14,564 bases of DNA from Phoronis ovalis (taxonomy: Eukaryota > Phoronida > Phoronidae): positions 1-14,564 of the forward strand of contig JAOXYB010031643.1 in NCBI GenBank assembly GCA_028565635.1. The letters are read 5' to 3'. Below are positions 8,776 through 14,564 of the stretch, one piece after another. The translations under genes and the position numbers were made by a program. Positions within the stretch are counted from its first letter, which is position 1. Each line of letters opens with the position of its first letter. The notes under the pieces were generated by a model. The model ran no database searches, had not been told where the DNA came from, and saw only the letters and a list, made by a program, of their open reading frames with translations.

Positions 8776-8860
8776 GGGGGGGGGGGCAAATGGCCTTTAA
8801 CCATTGGCGTAGCAACCTCTGTGGGAAATCAACAGGACTATTTTGCAACATAGGGGAAGG
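8776..8860. repeat. Fragment of the G-tract repeat family
   Basis: Eleven G residues followed by CAAATGGCC resemble the left end of the element at 10105 (twelve G residues, then CACTTGGCC). The following ACCATTGGCGTAGCAACC is a different interior. No inverted right end was found, so this looks truncated or strongly decayed; the right border is a guess. Confidence 0.4.
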
Positions 8861-10104
8861 CTATGTTCTAAAATCAGTGAAAAAGTATATTATGTAACAT
8901 TAAATAAATATATTTATTGAACAGAAATACATGATCTCTAATGTAAAATTAAGTTAAAGGAGAAAAACAAATGAAATCCTAATATTTGGTGGTGTTTATC
9001 CAGTTCTACTGGAAAGCACTGCACTTTACATTTCGCCAGAAGTGTGTTCCTTGACATATTACCTAAGTGTTGCAGTTAATACTGGACAAAAGCTATGTTG
9101 AAGTCAATAGAAAAAGATGGAATAGAAAATGTGAAACAACTAATTTTTTTAAATGCTAGCTAGACCTTTTTTCTTAAAATATGGGTTGGTTAAATTAATT
9201 GAGTGATAGAGGTATGTAAACAATAAAAAAACTAAAGTAGAGATATGATATAATCTGTGGTAGTTGTTGTTACTTTAAATGTGGCTGCAAGTATTCATTG
9301 TATAACTTTAAAAAATGTAATAGTGACTGTAATATAAGACAAAAGATTATGATATTAAAAACACCAATGTTATTTTGCAGATAGATAACCTAGAGATACC
9401 ATTACACGCATGGTACCACAGTGAACTAAGTGTTGTTGGTGAAGATCATTGAGTTGCTTCTTTGTCAGAAGTCTAGTAATGCATTTATTGCCAGGAAAAT
9501 AACTATTTTTAAATTGATGCTGTGAATTATGTAACAGTTAGAGCTGTAGTGATAATTATTTATTTATTAAGTAGAGAAATAATTAGAGTACTGAATCTAG
9601 AGGCTCTATATACACTTATGATTAGAAAAATCAGAGTTATGTGCAATGCATACGGCCGGAGAAAATGCAAGTTAATATGCAGACTCTAGCAATTATTATA
9701 TTTGAAAAGTATTTTTTCTTCAAATAATTGATTCATTTATTTACTTTGACATTTCATAATTTTCAAATTTATACAGAATTAGATAGGAAAAAATATAATA
9801 TAATGTCGATTTGTAAAATTCTATTTTGTCGATAGTCTAATAGAAATTTCAAAGCAATGTTTGTTGTCTTAGCAAATGATAGCTTTTACATATGATGATC
9901 AATTCAGCAATTTAAGTGTTGGATTTTCAAAATAAGTTGCAATTAAACAATGACAAGACACCTCACTATTTTACAGAAAGTTTATAAATCTTGTAAGTTT
10001 ATTGGTTGTGAATATCCGTTAGAGTAACCACAGTTAAACGTAATATTGGTGTAGAATTTGATGATTGTCTTGGCATGGACAAACAAGTGACTGCTATTTG
10101 CACA
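8861..10104. other. AT-rich intergenic stretch, nothing recognised
   Basis: No exon, repeat end or array was recognised in more than 1.2 kb. The start (TATTTATTGAACAGAAA near 8911) has a loose direct-repeat relation to TATTTATTGAGGAACAGAAA near 8314, too short to name. Confidence 0.35.
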
Positions 10105-10459
10105 GGGGGGGGGGGGCACTTGGCCAATTTACGGTACAAGGGTGAGGCCCAGGCCTCAAAACCCTATACCCATTGCAAGCCAGCTATGGCAAAAAACCTA
10201 CCCCGTTATCCGTAAAGATGGCTAAAAACATAAGCCGTCGTCAGAAAAGATGCCTAAAAACATACCCCTTTAGTAACACCCATGGCAAAAAAAGTACACA
10301 AACATGGCTAAAAACAGATTTTCGGGACCGTTGTTAGCAGTGAACTAAAAATATACCCCGTTGCGAGTGTCCAGGACTGAAATATATACCCTGAAAAACC
10401 ATACCCCATAAGGTGGCACGTATGTAAAACCACTTTGGTTGGCAGTGCCCCCTCCCCCC
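10105..10459. mobile_element. G-tract-ended repeat with ATGGCTAAAAACATACCCC core
   Basis: The left end is twelve G residues then CACTTGGCCAA; the right end, reversed, reads GGGGGGAGGGGGCACTGCC then AACCAA. This gives an imperfect inverted repeat of about 20 bases. Inside are about eight degenerate units around ATGGCTAAAAACATACCCC (for example near 10188, 10217, 10250, 10283 and 10304), on one strand only. The layout (GC-rich inverted ends around a tandem core) is the same as in copies A-E, but the end sequence differs. No open frame of note. No clear target duplication was seen. Confidence 0.6.
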
Positions 10460-10981
10460 TATTTTGGTTGCATGCACATGGTAATCAATGGATTAGTAAT
10501 AAAAATTTGCTGCAAGAGTAATAAGCTTTTAATTAATGAATTTTATGTTATTTGATCTTCAAGTTTATATGCAGAATAGATGAAATTATATCCTATAATA
10601 TTTAAGGTGATTCAGAAAGTTAATTAACACAGATCTAAAAATACCTTATTGTTCTGTTGTTGTTTCTTTACCATGTAGATAATTTTGTGATCAATGAAAG
10701 AACAGATTTTTGAGAAGCTACTTTTTAGTGCCTAGAAATGGACATTGAAATTCTCGCAGGTATGGTCCTCATTTAGATTAGGAATGATGTTTTCTGGTTC
10801 ATATATAGATTAGGAATTATGGCTCGGAATTAGTGCCTGGGTTAAATGCTAGGAACTGCCACTGAGAAGGTGTTTAACATCGACAGTAAAAATTGCTGAA
10901 GATGAGAATGTAAGTATTCTACCAAGCATGGTTACGCACCGATAGTGGTGCACGCTTAGACATAATATGGTAAAACAATCT
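10460..10981. other. Intergenic stretch with a two-unit AGATTAGGAAT repeat
   Basis: AGATTAGGAATGATG and AGATTAGGAATTATG occur near 10777 and 10807. They may be core units of a decayed modular repeat ending in copy H. Nothing coding was recognised. Confidence 0.3.
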
Positions 10982-11025
10982 GGGCCGCACATCCTTATAT
11001 AGACAAATATCTGACTACCTCCCCC
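10982..11025. repeat. Modular repeat end block, copy H
   Basis: GGGCCGCACATCC followed by a spacer and CTGACTACCTCCCCC is a diverged version of the copy A right end (GGGCTGCACATCCCC ... TCAGTACCCCCGGG). Only this end is recognisable. Confidence 0.5.
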
Positions 11026-11923
11026 TGTGTATTAACTTATGACCGTATACATAGGCTGTGACGAGTATGCTAACGGGGTTCATGTATCCAGACTTTTACT
11101 ATAGGTCCAAGCGCTGAGTTAATGAAATAAATGTAGACTTAGAAATCATGAATATGCGTCTGGTTTAACTAGGCAAATAAGACTTTTGTATGACTTCTTG
11201 ATATAAATGTGACAGTTTCATTTTATAGTTTTAGTTGGGAGTCAAGAAAGTGAACAGCACTATTATTTGTTTTATATAATTGTTCGAAATTAGCAAATTA
11301 ATTTTTTCTCTTATTTTATTACGTTATGTAAAAGGTAGAGTATGTCCTACCATTTTCAATAAGTGAAAGTAAAATTTAGCTACTCTTAGTTTGTTTTTGT
11401 CATAAACAACACTGTTTACAAGGAAGCAACTGTGTCAATGCTCCCCTGAACTCTTCACTTCTGTGGACACAAAGCGTCTTTGATACCTGCTTGTTCCGCT
11501 CTAATGTTCATGAATAACATTGTGAATGTTTATGTAAGTAAAGCCCACTAGTAGTAGTAGTAGTATAGTCACCTAGATGACTGCTATTACATGTGAACTT
11601 GTCTGAAAGCTTTATCTGACATTTTTAAAAACAATTTTCTATTTTTGCATGGAAGCCTTATCAGTCAGAGGGGCCTTGTTGAAAATATGTGATTTGAGTG
11701 TCAATCTAGCATCTAATACTTAAATATCAATTCTTCTTTAAAAAGTAACCTAAATGATTTACTGATAAATTTTGTTCCCATTTTCCAAATGTTTAGAGTT
11801 TTGATATATTATGTGTGTTAAGTAACTTGGTTTGCAGTAGACGATCTTGAATAGAATTTAAACATCTTTATTATTTACGCATAAAAAAACACAATTTTGT
11901 AATGATATAGTTGATTAATGAAA
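11026..11923. other. Intergenic stretch, possible unassigned 5' exon
   Basis: The patch at about 11400-11533 is less AT-rich than its flanks and ends in TTTAT|GTAAGT, a strong donor core. It could be a non-coding 5' exon of the downstream receptor gene, but there is no supporting frame or acceptor. A trinucleotide run of AGT units lies just after it. Confidence 0.2.
11548..11565. repeat. (AGT)n microsatellite
   Basis: Five consecutive AGT-type units (CTAGTAGTAGTAGTAGTAT). A short simple repeat with no further context. Confidence 0.7.
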
Positions 11924-12069
11924 ATTAGTAGTACTTTATTTGTCGAGTGCACCAAAAATATTTATAATAATTAGATAAATCCAAAAATGTGTTTTTGGGA
12001 TTTGACAACCAAAGAACAAGTTAACACATATAATCTATAGGTGCACGTTATCAAATAAAACCTACCAAT
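11924..12069. mobile_element. MITE-like foldback element 1
   Basis: The left arm ATTAGTAGTACTTTATTTG followed by TCGAGTGCACC (ending 11953) is the inverted counterpart of GGTGCACGTTATC followed by AAATAAAACCTACCAAT (12040-12069). Shared parts are TAG..TTTATTTG and GTGCACC. At the centre, AAATCCAAAAA (11977-11987) pairs with TTTTTGGGATTT (11992-12003) around a four-base loop. The whole 146 bases can fold as a long imperfect hairpin. No coding capacity. The superfamily cannot be assigned, and no certain target duplication is visible. Confidence 0.55.
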
Positions 12070-12079
12070 GATATCTCTG

Positions 12080-12117
12080 TGTAAAACACAATTCAATAGC
12101 AATCATTGTGTTTTGCA
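12080..12117. other. Hairpin with 13-bp arms
   Basis: TGTAAAACACAAT (12080-12092) pairs with ATTGTGTTTTGCA (12105-12117), with one mismatch, around a 12-base loop. It begins only 10 bases from the end of the foldback element and a related AAAAACACAATTTTG lies at about 11885 on its other side. It may therefore be an outer part of the same inverted structure. Confidence 0.45.
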
Positions 12118-12236
12118 TATGTTCATGATGTGTCATATATTACCTAGAAACAGTTGCACATCTGAAGTAAATGTAGTGTTGGGATCAATCATAAGAGCCT
12201 CTTATGTAGCTTCACCTATAATGATTATATCGCTTT

Positions 12237-12271
12237 TGGCCCAGTAGTAGAGAGGTTTGAGATTCAAGTCC
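12237..12271 (+). repeat. tRNA-like A and B box pair (possible SINE or tRNA relic)
   Basis: TGGCCCAGTAGT (12237-12248) fits the RNA polymerase III A box (TRGCNNAGYNGG) except for its last base. GATTCAAGTCC (12261-12271) closely fits the B box. The boxes are only 12 bases apart, against about 30-35 or more in a tRNA, so no full cloverleaf can form. It could be a tRNA-derived SINE head that lost its anticodon arm, or chance. No poly(A) tail or target duplication was identified. Confidence 0.3.
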
Positions 12272-12448
12272 AGGTCACGCGTTACCTTATTTTTTGGTAC
12301 ATGGAACGTTATGCTAGCAACCCTGGTAACACAGAATCAAACTGTTATTCACTGTTTGGAGTTTTCAGTATCCAGTCTTGTTTTACTGACTTGATCTTGT
12401 TGAGTAGTTTATGGTTTTATATTTTGTTACTATAGTTAATAAAATTTC

Positions 12449-12465
12449 TGTTTTCTTAATGTTAG
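12449..12465 (+). promoter_or_regulatory. Splice acceptor before the nuclear receptor start-codon exon
   Basis: CTGTTTTCTTAATGTTAG with its pyrimidine-rich tract ends at 12465 and would open an exon with about 82 bases of 5' UTR. A second, weaker AG (AAACAG, 12515) lacks a pyrimidine tract. This implies at least one further 5' exon upstream. Confidence 0.45.
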
Positions 12466-12547
12466 GTATGTGGTGGGATGACAGCTTTTGATCAACTGGT
12501 GTAATTATTAAACAGATGATGGATCAGATGTAAATGATTCATGAGAA

Positions 12548-13831
12548 ATGGATGTTCCAAAGAAACGATATCTTAAACATTGTAAAGAACAAGCATCTGG
12601 TGACTCTGAACATGAGGTAAATCCTCAGAATTCCCCGTTATTAATATCTTCACATGCTGATTACAATGATAAGGTGATTCAAACCGCCTGGTCAATTCCA
12701 GCCAATCAAATTTGCTCTTACTGTCCATGGCCCAGTGGGGATAAATCTCCTCAACTTTCTCCAAGAATCATGACAAGTTTTAGTATAAGTAGTAGTGACT
12801 GCAATGAAACAAAAGTTTTGGACAACGAGATAATTCCAAGTTGGACCAATAAAAAAACTGTCAATACAGCTGGAAGTTATGGAGAACAGCTGCCTTTTAA
12901 TAAAAGTGATTTAGAAGACAGCTTTGAAAGTCTTGTTTATGAAAACCAAATTAAACATAGGATAAGTACACATGTGGGTAATAAAATCCCTCAAAAAACA
13001 CATTCAACCCCAGTTGAAAGCTCCACTGCATCATACTCTAACTTTGGTAGTTTTAATTCAAGTACGGATTTGGCGTCAACTTCAAAAAGCATCGTGGACA
13101 TGAACAAAATGACAAGTTCTGAATCTTCCGTGGGGAGAGGAGCTTATAAACTACCTACTAATGAACACTGGCTGCAGCGATCTCAAGATGATTTAGATAC
13201 AGTGCAATGCATGAGCAGCAATGAAACATTGATAGACCAAGCTGCTTTACATTATCATGTGCATCAGAGAGCACAGCTAGCATCACAACGAACTAATTAT
13301 TTTTTTGCCAATTCTCCTCCTTCACCTGTTTTTCATTTGCACTCACCAAAAATACAGGAAGCAATGCAGCAACCTTTTGAACAACAGTATACAGATTTTG
13401 CTACCTCATCAGTAACTGTATCTAGTTCATCTAAAGCAGCTGTAACATCATCTTATGTTATTAATCCGCTAGTGACAAGGTCATCCCCTGTTTATCAATA
13501 TGGCAGTATGTCTCACAATTCACAAGATCAAGAGGAATCATGTGTATCAAGCATGTCGGTGTCTTCAGGAAATTTAAATGCAGGAACTTCTACTGGCCAG
13601 ATTAATCTTAGTAGATGTCCAGTAGAAACATCACTACATTGCGATTCTAATATGTCAAATTTGTGCAAGAATGGCGACATGCCTAAGCGTGGTAAAAAAT
13701 TAAAGGTAGGACCTGGTTTAAAAATTCCGCCGCATAAAACTATTGACAGTTCAAAGAATGCCAGTTGTGCCGTATGTGGCGAAAATTCTGCTGGATTTCA
13801 CTTTGGAGCATATGCATGCGAGGCATGCAAG
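12548..13831 (+). CDS. Nuclear receptor, 5' coding exon (A/B region and first DBD zinc finger)
   Basis: The exon encodes 428 residues and ends at AAG|GTTAGT, a good donor, in phase 0; the rest lies beyond the window. The start is the first Met after an in-frame TGA (12542-12544). Residues 1-406 form a Ser/Thr-rich, mostly disordered A/B region, where ligand-independent activation functions usually sit. Basic patches are PKKR (4-7) and KRGKKLK (380-386), the latter just before the DNA-binding domain. The first C4 zinc finger is complete: Cys407, Cys410, Cys424 and Cys427 (C-x2-C-x13-C-x2-C), with GFHFGAYACEACK at its end. Known: this helix carries the P-box that reads the hormone response element. 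Here it begins Glu-Ala, where most receptors have Glu-Gly. The GFHFGA stretch recalls the knirps-type and some NR1-type receptors, but the subfamily cannot be settled without the second finger and ligand-binding domain. The product is expected to be a nuclear transcription factor. An open frame continues 19 codons past the donor, but its sequence is not DBD-like. Confidence 0.9.
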
Positions 13832-14564
13832 GTTAGTCGCCTTGAATTAACATTTAAGTCCACCAAGTTTTGTCATTATCGTTCGCAATGAAATGCAAAT
13901 GTGTGGTATAGTGATATTTTGTTTGTGACGATGAGGTCCTTAGATATGCAGTAAAGGCTTTAAATTACCGCATTATTTTGAACGACAGCGGGAACATTCA
14001 AATATTTGAACGCGAATGCTTTTTGATGATATCATAATGATGTAAATTAAATTTTCACAAAGGTTCCCATTGCGTTTCAAGTTAATGCGGTAAAGCCTGT
14101 GCTGCATAACTAATGTCCACTTTACAAAATGCGACGTCACTTAAATAAACGCATTAACACTACACCACAGGGTCGCATCTCATTGCAAACAATAGTAAAA
14201 TCCACAACCTTTAAGTATTGGCTATTTTCAGATTGAAACCATTAATTTCAGATGCATCCATACCTGTAGAAATTGTGGCTTGTTTAGGGAATTTTGTTAT
14301 TATGGCTATGTAGTATATCAGAGTTTATATCCAACAACTGAGGTCATTATTTATAAGTGTTGACCTATACTAGTAAGACATGGTGTTATATAAATACATA
14401 TATCCAAGATCAAAACAGATCATACTTAAAATTGTTTGGTCTGCTGTTGATTACTTAATTAAATATCAAATTAACCTGGCGAGAACAGTTAACATACTGT
14501 AACTTGCAAAGAATATTGATATTTTCTTTTTTTGTGAATTCTGCTTGGCCATATTCTTTGGAAT
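13832..14564 (+). other. First part of the nuclear receptor DBD intron
   Basis: This begins at GTTAGT directly after the P-box Lys codon. The next exon should start with Phe-Phe-rich DBD helix sequence; none is visible before the window ends, so the intron exceeds 730 bases. It contains the foldback element at 13945-14108. Beyond that only a 7-bp inverted pair (ATGCGAC near 14129 and GTCGCAT near 14171) stands out. Confidence 0.7.
13945..14108. mobile_element. MITE-like foldback element 2, in the receptor intron
   Basis: The left arm TATGCAGTAAAGGCTTT and the right arm reversed, TATGCAGCACAGGCTTT, match at 15 of 17 bases. The match then continues inward through ACCGCATTA, TTGAA, and GGGAAC on both arms for about 65 bases, with a five-base insertion in the left arm. 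The centre (TGATGATATCATAATGATG) is itself palindromic, so all 164 bases can fold into one hairpin. There is no coding capacity and no obvious target duplication. Confidence 0.7.

Noticed and set aside
12573-12764. Minus-strand frame opposite the nuclear receptor exon
   Set aside because: A shadow of the well-supported plus-strand coding exon.

Overview
This window is eukaryotic nuclear DNA, most likely from a marine invertebrate animal. It is AT-rich, has GT-AG introns (one is GC-AG), and carries many short repeats. It contains parts of two conserved animal genes, both on the + strand. The nuclear receptor restricts it to Metazoa. The repeat style and the divergent receptor would fit a mollusc, annelid or similar lineage, but that is a guess rather than a reading.

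Layout. Positions 1-2068 show no exon I can support; this is probably intron or upstream sequence of the first gene. Positions 2069-3399 hold the last four coding exons of an ARV1 homologue, an ER membrane protein of sterol and GPI-lipid homeostasis. Its 5' exons, which encode the zinc ribbon, are not visible. Positions 3400-12465 are about 9 kb of repeat-laden, mostly non-coding DNA. Positions 12466-13831 hold a long exon of a nuclear receptor: 5' UTR, a 406-residue A/B region and the first zinc finger of the DNA-binding domain. The rest of the receptor lies beyond the right edge, and 13832-14564 is the beginning of its intron.

The repeats are the most unusual content. (1) At least six copies, some degraded, belong to a modular family. 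Their ends resemble CCCGGGGGGTACTC, a subterminal block resembles GGGCCGCACATCCCC, and the tandem core differs in sequence from copy to copy. (2) A roughly 1.5 kb element (5106-6637) has CCCTTAC termini and about 19 exact copies of the palindrome TCTATAGA. It sits inside a (GT)n tract and is itself interrupted by one of the modular repeats. (3) A second G-rich family (10105-10459, with a fragment at 8776) has ends resembling GGGGGGCACTTGGCC. (4) Two compact foldback MITE-like elements lie at 11924-12069 and 13945-14108, the latter in the receptor intron.

The two genes are unrelated in function and look like ordinary chromosomal neighbours. No RNA gene, CRISPR array, operon or prokaryotic system is present. 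All repeat assignments rest on reading the sequence by eye; no database was consulted.
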